From contig CANQCU010000005.1 of assembly GCA_947590905.1 (NCBI GenBank), positions 1 through 64,000 of the forward strand: 64,000 nt of DNA, given 5' to 3'. Positions within the stretch are counted from its first letter, which is position 1. Each line of letters begins with the position of its first letter. Position numbers and translations under genes: made by a program. The notes beneath the pieces are model-generated. The model was not told where the DNA came from and made no database searches. It worked only from the letters and a program-made list of their open reading frames with translations. The DNA comes from an uncultured Clostridia bacterium. GTDB lineage: Bacteria; Bacillota; Clostridia; TANB77; CAG-508. This document shows positions 24,319 to 35,935 of the stretch, in pieces.

Positions 24319-24510
24319 AATTATAAATTAAATAATGTTAAAAATATATATAATTAATATTTAATAAATGCTGGGAAATATAATATTTCTTAAGAAATAA
24401 TTAATAAACTCTCTATTTTTTCTTAATAAATTTTTTGATATAATATAAACATAATTACAACTTAAGATAGAATTTATGAAAATTTATATGTAGAGATAAA
24501 GGGGAAAGCT

Positions 24511-25206
24511 ATGTATAACATATTAGTTTGTGATGATGACAAAGAAATAGTAAAAGCTATAGAAATATATTTAGTAAAAGAAAATTACAATGTAATTAAA
24601 GCATATAACGGAGAAGAATGTTTAAAGGTATTAAAAGAAAATAGAGTACACTTAATAATATTAGACATAATGATGCCAGTTAAAGATGGAATAGAGACAA
24701 TAGAAGAAATAAGGAAAGATAAAGCAATACCAGTAATAATGTTATCTGCAAAGTCAGAAGATGAAGATAAAATAAAGGGATTAAATTTAGGAGCAGATGA
24801 TTATGTCACAAAACCATTTAATCCACTTGAACTAATTGCAAGAGTTAATTCATGTATAAGAAGATATACTAAACTTGGAACAATGAAGGAAGAAGAAAAT
24901 CAAGATATATTTAGAGCAGGGGAACTAATAGTAAATGATAAATTAAAAAAAGTAACAGTAGAAGATAAAGAAGTAAAACTTACACCAACAGAATACAACA
25001 TATTAAAATTCTTAACAAAAAACAAAGGAACAGTTTATTCTATAGAACAAATTTATAAAAATGTATGGGAAGACGAAGCTTATGGAGCAGAAAATATAAT
25101 AGCTGTACATATAAGACACATAAGAGAAAAAATAGAAATAAATCCAAAAGAACCAAAATATTTAAAGGTTATTTGGGGTATAGGCTATAAAATAGAAGAC
25201 ATTTAA
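24511..25206 (+). CDS. OmpR-family response regulator
   Basis: ILVCDDDKEIVKAIE, LDIMMPVKDGIE, GADDYVTKPFNPLELIARV, winged helix. Confidence 0.92.
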   Translation: MYNILVCDDDKEIVKAIEIYLVKENYNVIKAYNGEECLKVLKENRVHLIILDIMMPVKDGIETIEEIRKDKAIPVIMLSAKSEDEDKIKGLNLGADDYVTKPFNPLELIARVNSCIRRYTKLGTMKEEENQDIFRAGELIVNDKLKKVTVEDKEVKLTPTEYNILKFLTKNKGTVYSIEQIYKNVWEDEAYGAENIIAVHIRHIREKIEINPKEPKYLKVIWGIGYKIEDI

Positions 25207-25334
25207 TCTTTGGTTGCATAAGACAAAACCTAAGCTTGGTTATATGGTAAATATTTGCAATAATAAATTTATATAATGCAAAGCAGAGTATGCTTACAAA
25301 AGAAAAATGTACTTAGAGTGAAGTTATCTTTTCT

Positions 25335-25445
25335 TATTGCGCCGGCAAATTTCTCTGAAATTTCCGGAGCAAAAAGGTTAAGCTACCTTTATTCGTGCGG
25401 TTTGCAAAGCAAATCCGCACATGTGGCGAAGCCGCTTTTCTTATA
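25335..25445. other. GC-rich structured intergenic element with several hairpins
   Basis: CCGGCAAATTTC/GAAATTTCCGG; GTGCGGTTTGC/GCAAATCCGCAC; GTGGCGAAGCCGC. Confidence 0.55.
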
Positions 25446-25456
25446 AGGAGGAAAAT

Positions 25457-27786
25457 GTGAAAGAAAGTAAGATTTTAAAAACCATAAGCTATGTACTTCT
25501 CCCAATACTAGTAGGCATTATGATTTTGTCATTATTATATAGTGTAGGTAGAAATGATTATTCAAATTCATATTTTGAATCAGAAAAATTTACTGAGGAC
25601 TATCTAGATGGAATATCACAAATTGTAAGAAGTTTAATATATGAAGAAGAAGCAGAGAATATGGAAGAAGATGCAGTTAGAATTGTAAAAACTTATTACT
25701 CATATTTTAGCAATATATCAGACCATTACTATTTGATTGTCTATAATGGAGATAAAGCAATAACAAATGTTGATTTAGATGAAATGAAGAACTTAAATGA
25801 AATTAAAGAATTTATAAAAGCACAAGATGGAAAAAAATTAACAATTGAGAAAGGAAAAATTAAAGAAAGTTCTTTATATGGTAATTTATCTAAATATAAA
25901 AATGATTTTGTTATTAATTACTATTCAATGAATAATGAAAGCTCAGACTTACAGATTCTTCAAACAACTAAATTCAACGACTTTGATATATACACGACCT
26001 ATAAAGAGAATATGAAATATGATACAATATCAAGCATCATGAATATAATATCACAAAATGAAGATGCTTTCTACTCAATGCTTCCTGTATGTTCAATTTT
26101 TATTGCTATAATTATAATTTATCTAATTATTTCAATAGGTCATACAAAAGGAAAATCAGAGATAGATTTAAATGATTTAGATAAAACACCACTAGAACTA
26201 TTAATAATATTAGTTATTCTAATTACATTAATTTTAGGATCAGTAATATCAATATGCACACATATAAGATATGAAAAACTAATGCTTAGCTTATACATAA
26301 CTGCATATTTTGTAATATACATTGAATTTATAGTTATGTTCATTACAATAGTAAAAAGACTAAAAGCAAAGGTATTTTTTAAAACAACACTTATAGGAAT
26401 GTTAGTAAACTTTCTAGAAAAGACTTATAGAAAAGTAAGTAAAGAAGTATCCGATGCAACAAGTAAAATAAAACTTTCAAGAAAAGTATTGTTAACAGCT
26501 CTTTTTTATGGAATAGCTATGATATTAATAATAGCTATATTTGATACATATAATATGCTAGAATTAGGACTTTTAATAGACTTTATAATTCTGATGACAA
26601 TATTATATAAAGCCATAAAAACTATAAATTCAATTATGAAAATAAAAGAAAAAATACAAGACATTTATGAAGGAAACAAGGGAGGAGAACTAGACTTAAA
26701 AAAATTAACACCTTTAACAAAAGAAACTGCAATGTATGTAAATGATATTTCAAAAGGATTTGAGCATGCAGTAGAAGAAGGACTAAAAAGTGAAAGACTA
26801 AAAACAGAATTAATAACAAACGTATCACATGATATAAAAACACCTCTTACATCAATAATTAACTATATTGATTTAATAAAAAAAGAAAATGTAAAAAATG
26901 AAAAAGTAAAAGAATACATTGGAATATTAGAAAATAAAGCCGAAAGGTTAAAAAGATTAACAGAAGATTTAGTAGAAGCCTCAAAGGCCTCGTCAGGAAA
27001 TGTAAATTTAAACTTAGAAAAAATTAATGTAGGAGAGCTCATAAAACAGACAACAGGAGAGTTTGAAGACAAATTTAAAAAGAGAGGCTTAGAAGTTGTA
27101 ACCAATATACAAGATGAAGAACTATTTATAGAAGCGGATAGTAGATATATGTATAGGGTTATAGAAAATCTATTTAGCAATGTATCAAAATATGCAACGA
27201 AAAAAACAAGAGTATATATAGATGTGTTTTCAAAAGATACAAAAATAAATATAATAATAAAAAATATTTCTCAGGAAAGATTGAATATTACAACAGATGA
27301 ACTTATGCAAAGATTTGTAAGAGGAGACAAATCAAGAACGACAGAGGGAAGCGGACTTCGGATTATCTATAACAAAAAGCTTAACTGAGCTTCAAAACCG
27401 GAAAATTTGATATAAAAATTGATGGAGACTTATTTAAAGCAGAACTAGAATTTTATAAATATGGAACAAAAAGTCCAGAAGAAAAAAATGAAGAGACAAA
27501 TCAAGTAGAAGAAAATATTGAATTACAAGAAATAAAAGAAAAAATTAGTTTTTATAGTGGAAAAGTAATAGAAAAAGTAAAAGCAAAATTAAAAGAATGG
27601 AAAGAAAATAGAAAAGAGAAAGCTCAAAAAGATGAAAAAACCCAAAAAGAAGAAACAACTACACTAGAAAGAATAGATAAATTCTTAAGAGAGAGAACTC
27701 CATTAGAATCAGTTGCAATAATCATAATTATAATGGCAATTATTGTAATAATGATTTCATTTTTAATACAAAAATTATTACCTTAA
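25457..27786 (+). CDS. Sensor histidine kinase, interrupted by two C-GGA +1 sites
   Basis: NVSHDIKTPLTSIINY; GTG start after AAGGAGG; removing C27359 and C27399 restores GSGLGLSITKSLTELQNGKFDIKID...IQKLLP*. Confidence 0.88.
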
Positions 27787-27844
27787 AAAATATTACAAAA
27801 ATAATGAGGTAAACCCAAATTGTTAAAAGTTTAATAATGAGGGA

Positions 27845-27905
27845 CGATAGATGTCTTACAAATGATCATCAAATTAGGTGGTTATTTATAAGACATCTAT
27901 TTTGT
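27845..27905 (+). terminator. Terminator-like hairpin
   Basis: ATAGATGTCTTA...TAAGACATCTATTTTGTTT. Confidence 0.55.
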
Positions 27906-27999
27906 TTATTGTTATAACAAAAACTAAAATTGTAAATTTTTCCAAACTCTTGTTTTTTAAAAATATATGTTGTATAATGGTACGCATGGGGGAATTAAA

Positions 28000-30825
28000 A
28001 TGAATGACAAAATAGTTATAAAAGGTGCAAAAGAACACAATTTAAAGAATATAAATCTAGAAATACCTAGAGACAAATTAGTAGTAATAACAGGATTATC
28101 AGGTTCTGGAAAATCATCTTTAGCATTTGACACATTATATGCCGAAGGACAAAGAAGATATGTAGAAAGTCTTTCATCTTATGCAAGACAGTTCTTAGGC
28201 ATTATGGAAAAACCAAATGTAGAATCAATAGATGGTTTGTCACCTGCAATATCAATAGATCAAAAAACAACTTCAAAGAATCCTCGCTCAACAGTAGGAA
28301 CAGTTACAGAAATATATGACTATATACGTCTACTTTATGCAAGAATAGGAACAGCATATTGTCCAAACTGTGGAAAAAAGATAGAAAAACAAACACTTGA
28401 CCAAATAGTAGATAACATATTAGAACTAGAAGAAGGAACTAAAATTCAAGTTTTAGCTCCTATTATTCGTGGAAAAAAAGGAGAGTTCGTAAAACAAATA
28501 CAAGGTTATCAGAAAGAAGGCTTCGTACGTGCTAGAATAGATGGAGATACAGTAGAACTTTCAGATGATTTGAATCTAGATAGAAAAAAGAAACATAATA
28601 TAGAACTTATAATAGATAGATTAGTCATAAAAGAAGGAATTAGAAATAGACTTGCAGAATCAGTAGAAATTGCATTAAAACATGCAAAAGACTTAGTTTT
28701 AGTGGATATAAATGGAAAAGAAGAAAAACTATACAGCTGTAACTATGCTTGCCCAGACTGCGGAATAAGTTTAGGAGAATTGTCACCAAGAATGTTTTCA
28801 TTCAACAATCCATTTGGCGCTTGCCCAACTTGTACAGGAATTGGATATTTAATGAGAATGGATGAAGACTTAATAATACCAGACAAAGATAAAACTTTAT
28901 ATGATGGAGTAAAAGCTTTTGGTGCAAGCACAATGAAAAAAGGCGAAACAATGGCAAAGATGTACTTCGAAAGTATAGGAAGACATTATGGAGTAGATAT
29001 AACAAAGCCAATAAAGAAGCTACCAAGAGAATTTTTAGACAAAATTTTATATGGAACAGGAAATGAAAGTATAGACTTTGAGTATGAATCATATGCAGGA
29101 ATTAGAAAATTTAAAGCACCATTTGAGGGGGTCATACCAACGCTAGAAAGAAGACATAATGAAACAAAATCACAAGGTATGCGTGATTTCTATGAAATGT
29201 ATATGAGCGAAAGCGATTGCCCAACATGTAAAGGCGCAAGACTAAAAAAAGAAAGTTTATCTGTAAAAGTAGGAGATAAAAACATAAAAGAACTTACAGA
29301 AATGTCAATACATGCAATAAAAGATTACTTAAACAACTTAAAGCTCACAGCAAAGGAAGAAATGATAGCAGATCAAATATTAAAAGAAATAGATAAAAGG
29401 TTACAATTTTTGCTTGATGTAGGACTAGAATATTTAACACTTGCGAGATCAGCAGGAACATTATCAGGAGGAGAAGCACAAAGAATAAGACTTGCAACAC
29501 AAATAGGGTCAAGCCTAACAGGAGTTTTGTATATATTAGATGAACCAAGTATAGGTTTACATCAAAGAGATAATGATAAATTAATTGCAACATTAAAAAA
29601 GCTAAGAGATTTAGGAAATTCTGTACTTGTTGTAGAACATGACGAAGACACAATGTATGCAGCAGACCAAATAATAGACATAGGCCCAGGACCACGGAGT
29701 ACATGGAGGAAACGTAATAGCTCAAGGAACAGCAGAAGAAATAAAAAAGGTAGAAAATTCAATAACAGGACAGTATCTAAGTGGAAGAAAGAAAATAGTA
29801 GTTCCGAAGAAAAGAAGAAAATCAAATGGCAAATCAATAGAAATAATAGGAGCTTCAGAAAACAATTTAAAAAATATAAATGTTAAAATACCTTTGGGAG
29901 TATTTACTTGTGTAACAGGAGTATCAGGCTCTGGAAAATCAACACTTGTAAATGAAGTTTTATATAAAACAGCAGCAAAGGAGATAAACAAGTCTAATGA
30001 AAAAGCAGGAAAATGTAAAGCAGTAAAAGGGCTAGAAAATATAGATAAGATTATTAATATAGATCAGTCGCCAATAGGAAGAACACCACGTTCAAACCCA
30101 GCAACATATACAGGAGTATTTGATATAATACGTGACCTTTTTGCAACAACAAACGAAGCAAAAATAAGAGGATATCAAAAAGGAAGGTTTAGTTTTAATG
30201 TTCCTGGTGGAAGATGCGAAGCATGTCAAGGAGATGGAGTATTAAGAATAGAAATGCATTTCTTGCCAGATATTTATGTACCATGTGAAGTATGTAAAGG
30301 AAAAAGATACAATCAAGAAACATTAGAAGTAAAATATAAAGGCAAAACAATAGCAGATGTGTTAGATATGACAGTAGAAGAAGCACTAGAGTTTTTTGCA
30401 AAAGTACCAAGAATAAAGCAAAAAATACAAACACTTGCAGACGTTGGACTTCGGCTATATAAAACTTGGACAACCATCAACTACACTTTCAGGAGGAGAA
30501 GCACAAAGAGTAAAACTTGCTACTGAGCTATCGAAAAAAGCAACTGGAAAAACTTTATATATCTTAGATGAGCCAACAACTGGACTTCACATTGCAGACG
30601 TTCATAAATTAGTAGATATACTTCAAAGATTAGTAGATACAGGAAACAGTATAATAGTAATAGAACATAACTTAGACTTAATAAAAACATGTGATTATAT
30701 AATAGATCTTCGGACCAGAGGGTGGAGAAAATGGAGGAACAGTTGTACAAGTAGGAACACCAGAACAAGTAGTAAAAAATGAGAAAAGCTACACAGGACA
30801 ATTTTTGAAAAAATATTTGGAGTAG
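28000..30825 (+). CDS. uvrA: Excinuclease ABC subunit A, interrupted by three C-GGN +1 sites
   Basis: [28 protein letters not shown]; removing C29695, C30452, C30711 restores [54 protein letters not shown]. Confidence 0.95.
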
Positions 30826-30991
30826 TTTTTCAAGGATAAAATCATTATTATTTTATAAAGTAAATAAAATTTATTTAAATATTAAAAAAAATTTACTTTT
30901 GGTAATGTATATGATATAATCACAAATTGAAATTTCAAATTTATATCTTCTAAAAAGAAGAAAATCCTTAAATTATGAAAGGGAGACTAAA

Positions 30992-31405
30992 ATGCGGAAT
31001 GTACAAGAAAAACTCGTAAAAATCAAGCGCAAGAAACTAAAAAAGAAGAACAAATGGAGAATGGGAAGTATAATATATTTTCCATTACCAAAGTGTGTGC
31101 CAAAAAAATATGGAGGAAAAGAGCTGATCGAAAAATTCGTAATTCCTAGTTTTAAAGCGGAAATCAAAACTTACCCAACAAATAACCACCTTAAAGTTAA
31201 TGCATCAAAAGCAGAAGATGGATGGTATATATTTGTTATGAGGCCATATAGCTTCCAGGGCAAAGGAGTAAAATGCAATTATTCTCAAGTCGAAGAAGCT
31301 ATGAAATTAGCAGAAAGCTATGGAATTAACGTAGTTAAAACTTACCCAATAAGGCAGGAATATACCAACACGATTAGTTTTATAATAAACATTCCAAATG
31401 AGTAG
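30992..31405 (+). CDS. Hypothetical basic protein of atypical codon style
   Basis: ORF with gggag RBS; CGG is codon 2; followed by strong terminator. Confidence 0.6.
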   Translation: MRNVQEKLVKIKRKKLKKKNKWRMGSIIYFPLPKCVPKKYGGKELIEKFVIPSFKAEIKTYPTNNHLKVNASKAEDGWYIFVMRPYSFQGKGVKCNYSQVEEAMKLAESYGINVVKTYPIRQEYTNTISFIINIPNE

Positions 31406-31407
31406 TA

Positions 31408-31441
31408 GAAAGGTTCTGTCACATTAGTGGCAGAACCTTTC
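31408..31441 (+). terminator. Terminator hairpin
   Basis: GAAAGGTTCTGTCACATTAGTGGCAGAACCTTTC. Confidence 0.7.
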
Positions 31442-31474
31442 TATGTGCTAAGTAAGTTAGCACTTTCCAAAATT

Positions 31475-31579
31475 CTAGTGATTGTTATTTTCATTATTTC
31501 TGTTGTTATTATTGTTGCTATTATTTTTGTTATTATTGTTGTTATTGTTATTGTTTTTATTATTATTCTTATCTGACAT
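31475..31579 (-). CDS. Asn-rich micro-ORF (34 aa)
   Basis: MSDKNNNKNNNNNNNNKNNSNNNNNRNNENNNH* with GGAGGTG upstream on the minus strand. Confidence 0.4.
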   Translation of the reverse strand: MSDKNNNKNNNNNNNNNKNNSNNNNNRNNENNNH

Positions 31580-31720
31580 ACGTATGCACCTCCATATGAA
31601 TTAATTATATTTATATTATGGACTTAAAAAAATAAAATATACATTTATTTTCTAATGTTTTACTATTGCCTTTTTTTAAAAAAAATGATAATATATGTAG
31701 TATTAAAAAGGATGTTGAAA

Positions 31721-31909
31721 ATGAAAGAAATAATTTTTTTAATAATAGGACTAGCACTCGCATTAATTGGAGTAATATTAGTATATGATGCAAGAAGCAT
31801 ATCAAAAAAATTATTTGGCTTTGGAGACCAAAATGAAGCGTCTGCAGGGCTAAAAATAATGGGATTTTTTCTAGCAATGATAGGCACTTTATTCATATAT
31901 TTTAGATAA
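31721..31909 (+). CDS. Small two-TM membrane protein
   Basis: MKEIIFLIIGLALALIGVILVYDARSISKKLFGFGDQNEASAGLKIMGFFLAMIGTLFIYFR. Confidence 0.6.
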   Translation: MKEIIFLIIGLALALIGVILVYDARSISKKLFGFGDQNEASAGLKIMGFFLAMIGTLFIYFR

Positions 31910-31920
31910 AGGAATTTTAT

Positions 31921-33099
31921 ATGACAAAAAAACAAAAAAATGTAAGAAAAAAGAAAATAATAATAACTATAACTTTTTTGCTCACTTTACTTTTAGTAGT
32001 TTCAATAGCATCTGCGATATATTTTACGACGAGAAATTCAAAAAAAGAATTAACTAGCAAAAATACTAATATACTATACTATAACGAATCAAATAATAAA
32101 AATGAAGAGGAGGAAAACGTGATAGTAGTTGGTATAGAAAATAATGAGTCGCAAACAAATGAAAATAGTGAAGAAGGACAAAATAATAGTGAGAATAATG
32201 GGAGTATTATAAATAATAATAATGTTCCTCAAAAAGCAGACCCAACATATTACATAAAGATAAATAATCAAGCAAATGTAGTAACAGTATATAAAAAAGA
32301 TTCAAAAGGAAATTACACAGTACCTGTAAAAGCAATGATTTGTTCAATAGGAGATGCAACACCACAATCTGGAGTATATACAATGTCAGATAAATATACA
32401 TGGAGATTACTTGAAGGGAATGTCTATGGACAATATGCATGTAGAATAACAGGGCATATTTTATTCCATTCAGTTCCATATCAAAAACAAGATAAATCAA
32501 CTCTTGAATGGTGGGAATATGACAAATTAGGTACAAAAGCATCACTTGGTTGCATAAGGCTAAAAGTAGAAGATGCAAAATGAATATATGATAATTGTGT
32601 ACCAGGAACAAAAATAGAATTTTATAGTGATAAAAGTCCAGGACCACTTGGAAAACCTACAGCACAAAAGATAAGTGATGATGAAGAAGTTAGAAATTGG
32701 GATCCGACAGATCCGGATGCAAAGAATCCATGGAAAGACTATTTAAAAAGAAAAGAAGAATCAAAAGAAACAAATGCTAAACCAGAAGATAATAAAACAC
32801 CAGAAATAAATAGTAATACAGGAAGTAGCAATGATACAAATGTTAATAACAATAATGCAAATAGTAATAATGCAAGCAATAATAACAATGAAGGAAATAG
32901 TAATAATTCAGAAAACAGTAGCAATGTAAATGGCAATAACGTAAATAATAATGCAAGTAACAACGATACAAACAGCAATAATTCAAATAATAACAATAAA
33001 GAAAATGCAAGTAACGCCAATAATATAAATGCCAATATGCAAAACAATGAAAATGATAAAACAAAAGATAGTGAAGTAAAAAGTATAAAAACGAATTAG
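31921..33099 (+). CDS. L,D-transpeptidase (YkuD) with in-frame TGA and Asn-rich C-terminal tail
   Basis: YYIKINNQANVVTVYKKD, HSVPY, SLGCIRLKVEDAK[TGA]IYDNCVPGTKIEFYSD; same frame open to TAG at 33097. Confidence 0.75.
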
Positions 33100-33130
33100 G
33101 TAGGTAATCTTACCTACCTTAAATATATAA

Positions 33131-35776
33131 TTGGAGGATGGAAAGATGAAAGAAAGCAATTTAAAACAGTATGAACCAAAAGAATTTGAAGAAGAAATAT
33201 ACAAAACTTGGAATGAAAAAGGATATTTCACGCCAGTAGTAGATAAAACAAAAACACCATATACAATAGTAATTCCACCACCAAACGTCACAGGAAAATT
33301 ACACATGGGACATGCTTTAGTTATGACACTTCAAGATATATTAATTAGATATAAAAAATTAAGAGGATTTAATACTCTTTGGATACCAGGAACAGACCAT
33401 GCTGCTATTGCAACAGAAGTTAAAGTAGTAGAAAAATTAAAAAAAGAAGGAAAGACAAAAGAACAAATAGGAAGAGAAGCTTTCCTTAAAGAAGCATGGG
33501 ATTGGACACATGAATATGGAGGAACAATAATAAAACAATTAAAAACCTTAGGATGTGCTTGTGATTGGACAAGACAAAGATTCACTTTAGATGAAGGGCT
33601 ATCAAAAGCAGTAGAAAAAGTATTTATAGACATGTACAACAAAGGAGCAATATATAGAGGCAATAGAATGATAAACTGGTGTCCAACTTGCAAAAGTTCT
33701 CTATCAGACATAGAAGTAGAATTTGAGGAAGAACCTACACATCTTTGGCATATTAGATATTATACAAAAGACAAGAAAGAATATGTAACAGTTGCAACAA
33801 CAAGACCAGAAACAATGCTTGGAGATACAGCAGTTGCAGTTCATCCAGATGACGAAAGATATAAAAATATGATAGGAAAGAAAGTTGTACTTCCAATAGT
33901 AAATAGAGAAATACCTATTATTGCAGACGAATTTGTAGAAAAAGAATTTGGAACAGGATGCGTAAAATTGACACCTGCACATGACTTTAATGATTATGAA
34001 GCAGGAATAAGACACAACTTAGAAATGATTAGAGTATTTGATGAACAAGGAATAATGTTAGATATATGTCCAAAATATAAAGGAATGGATTTAAATACTG
34101 CAAGAAAAGAAATAGTAAAAGACCTAGAAGCTCTTGGAGTACTAGAAAAAACAGAAGATTATATGCATAATGTTGGAAAATGCTATAGATGCCACAATAC
34201 AGTGGAGCCAACAATCTCTATGCAATGGTTCATGAAAATGGATGAACTTGCAAAACCTGCAATAGAAGCAGTAAAATCGGGTGAAATAAAATTTGTTCCA
34301 GAAAGATTTGATAAAACATATTTCCATTGGATGGAAAATGTAAAAGACTGGTGCATATCAAGACAGATATGGTGGGGACATAGAATACCCGCATATTATT
34401 GTAAAGATTGCGGTGAAATAATGGTCTCAAGTAAAAAACCAGAAAAATGTACAAAATGTGGAAGTACAGAAATTTTCCAAGACCAAGACACTTTGGATAC
34501 ATGGTTTAGCTCTGCATTATGGCCATTTTCAACAATGGGTTGGCCAGAAGAAACAGAAGATTTTAAATACTTCTATCCAACAAGCACATTAGTTACAGCA
34601 TATGATATTATATTCTTCTGGGTTGCAAGAATGATATTTTCAAGCTTAGAACACACAAAAAAGATACCTTTTAATACAGTATTTATGCATGGTTTAGTTA
34701 GAGATGCACAAGGAAGAAAAATGTCAAAGAGTTTGGGAAATGGAATAGACCCAATAGATATAATAAATGAATTTGGTGCAGATAGTTTAAGATTTTCGCT
34801 AGTACAAAATATGACACTTGGAAATGACATAAAATATTCAGAAGAAAAAGCTTCATCAAGCAAAAACTTTGCAAATAAAATATGGAATGCATCTAAATTT
34901 GTTTTATCAAATATTGATGAAAGCCTAAAGGAATTTAAAGAAGAAAAATTATGCTTAGAAGATAAAGCAATAATAAATAAATTAGACAATCTAAGTTTAG
35001 AAGTAACAAACCATATCGAAAAATATGAAATCGGAATTGCAGCAAACAAAATATATACATTCCTTTGGAGTGAGTTCTGCGATTGGTATATAGAAATGGT
35101 AAAACCAAGATTATACAATGAAAATTGTGATACAAAGAAAGAAGCAATGTACACATTAAACTATGTACTTACAAATTCTCTAAAATTATTACATCCATTT
35201 ATGCCATTCATAACAGAGAAAATATATAAAGAGTTATTAGATAGCAAAGAAAGTATAATGCTTGAAACTTGGCCAGAGCTTAAGAAAGAATTAAAATACA
35301 ACAAAGAAGAAAAAGACATAGAAATCTTAAAAAATATTATAGTAAATATAAGAAATATAAGAGCAAATATGAATGTAGTTCCAAGTAGAAAAACAAAATT
35401 AATCTTTGTTACAAAAGAATATAAGAATCTTGTCGAAGAATCAACTGAATTCTTGAAAAAACTTGGTTTTGCAGATAGTATAAAAATACAAGAAGATAAA
35501 AAAGATATACCAAGTAATGCAATTTCAATAGTACAAGAAGGAATTGAAGTATTTATTCCTTTTGAAGAATTAGTTGACATAGAAAAAGAACTAGAAAGAC
35601 TTCAAGGAGAAAAAACAAAACTTGAGGCAGAAGTAGAAAGAGCAACTAAAATGCTATCAAATAAAGGCTTTGTAGAAAAAGCTCCAAGAGCAAAGATAGA
35701 GGAAGAAGAAGCTAAGCTTAAAAAATACAAAGAAATGTTAGAGACAGTTGAAAAGAGAATAAGTGAAATGAAATAA
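33131..35776 (+). CDS. valS: Valyl-tRNA synthetase
   Basis: PPPNVTGKLHMGHA, WIPGTDHAAIATE, KMSKSLGNGIDP. Confidence 0.97.
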   Translation: MEDGKMKESNLKQYEPKEFEEEIYKTWNEKGYFTPVVDKTKTPYTIVIPPPNVTGKLHMGHALVMTLQDILIRYKKLRGFNTLWIPGTDHAAIATEVKVVEKLKKEGKTKEQIGREAFLKEAWDWTHEYGGTIIKQLKTLGCACDWTRQRFTLDEGLSKAVEKVFIDMYNKGAIYRGNRMINWCPTCKSSLSDIEVEFEEEPTHLWHIRYYTKDKKEYVTVATTRPETMLGDTAVAVHPDDERYKNMIGKKVVLPIVNREIPIIADEFVEKEFGTGCVKLTPAHDFNDYEAGIRHNLEMIRVFDEQGIMLDICPKYKGMDLNTARKEIVKDLEALGVLEKTEDYMHNVGKCYRCHNTVEPTISMQWFMKMDELAKPAIEAVKSGEIKFVPERFDKTYFHWMENVKDWCISRQIWWGHRIPAYYCKDCGEIMVSSKKPEKCTKCGSTEIFQDQDTLDTWFSSALWPFSTMGWPEETEDFKYFYPTSTLVTAYDIIFFWVARMIFSSLEHTKKIPFNTVFMHGLVRDAQGRKMSKSLGNGIDPIDIINEFGADSLRFSLVQNMTLGNDIKYSEEKASSSKNFANKIWNASKFVLSNIDESLKEFKEEKLCLEDKAIINKLDNLSLEVTNHIEKYEIGIAANKIYTFLWSEFCDWYIEMVKPRLYNENCDTKKEAMYTLNYVLTNSLKLLHPFMPFITEKIYKELLDSKESIMLETWPELKKELKYNKEEKDIEILKNIIVNIRNIRANMNVVPSRKTKLIFVTKEYKNLVEESTEFLKKLGFADSIKIQEDKKDIPSNAISIVQEGIEVFIPFEELVDIEKELERLQGEKTKLEAEVERATKMLSNKGFVEKAPRAKIEEEEAKLKKYKEMLETVEKRISEMK

Positions 35777-35935
35777 TTACAAATAAAAATTATAAATAAT
35801 AGTTAACGAAAGAACTCCAAATATGGGGTTCTTTTTGATTATTTAAAAATTATCAAATTTACAAAGTTCCAAATATGGGGCTTTTTTGTTTAACAAAAAT
35901 ATAAATGTCAATACTAAAGATAAGGAGATGAAGAA

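Noticed and set aside
25421-25456. ORF-track start of the histidine kinase (MWRSRFSYKEEN)
   Set aside because: Falls in a hairpin-rich element; GTG at 25457 has a proper AAGGAGG.
31480-31570. TTATTG/TTGTTA-rich tract as CRISPR or microsatellite array
   Set aside because: No repeat-spacer structure; better explained as Asn codons of a small minus-strand ORF.
31921-33099. Genome-wide TGA = Trp code
   Set aside because: Trp is encoded by TGG throughout and only one internal TGA was found; radA and the TIGR04086-like gene appear to end at TGA.
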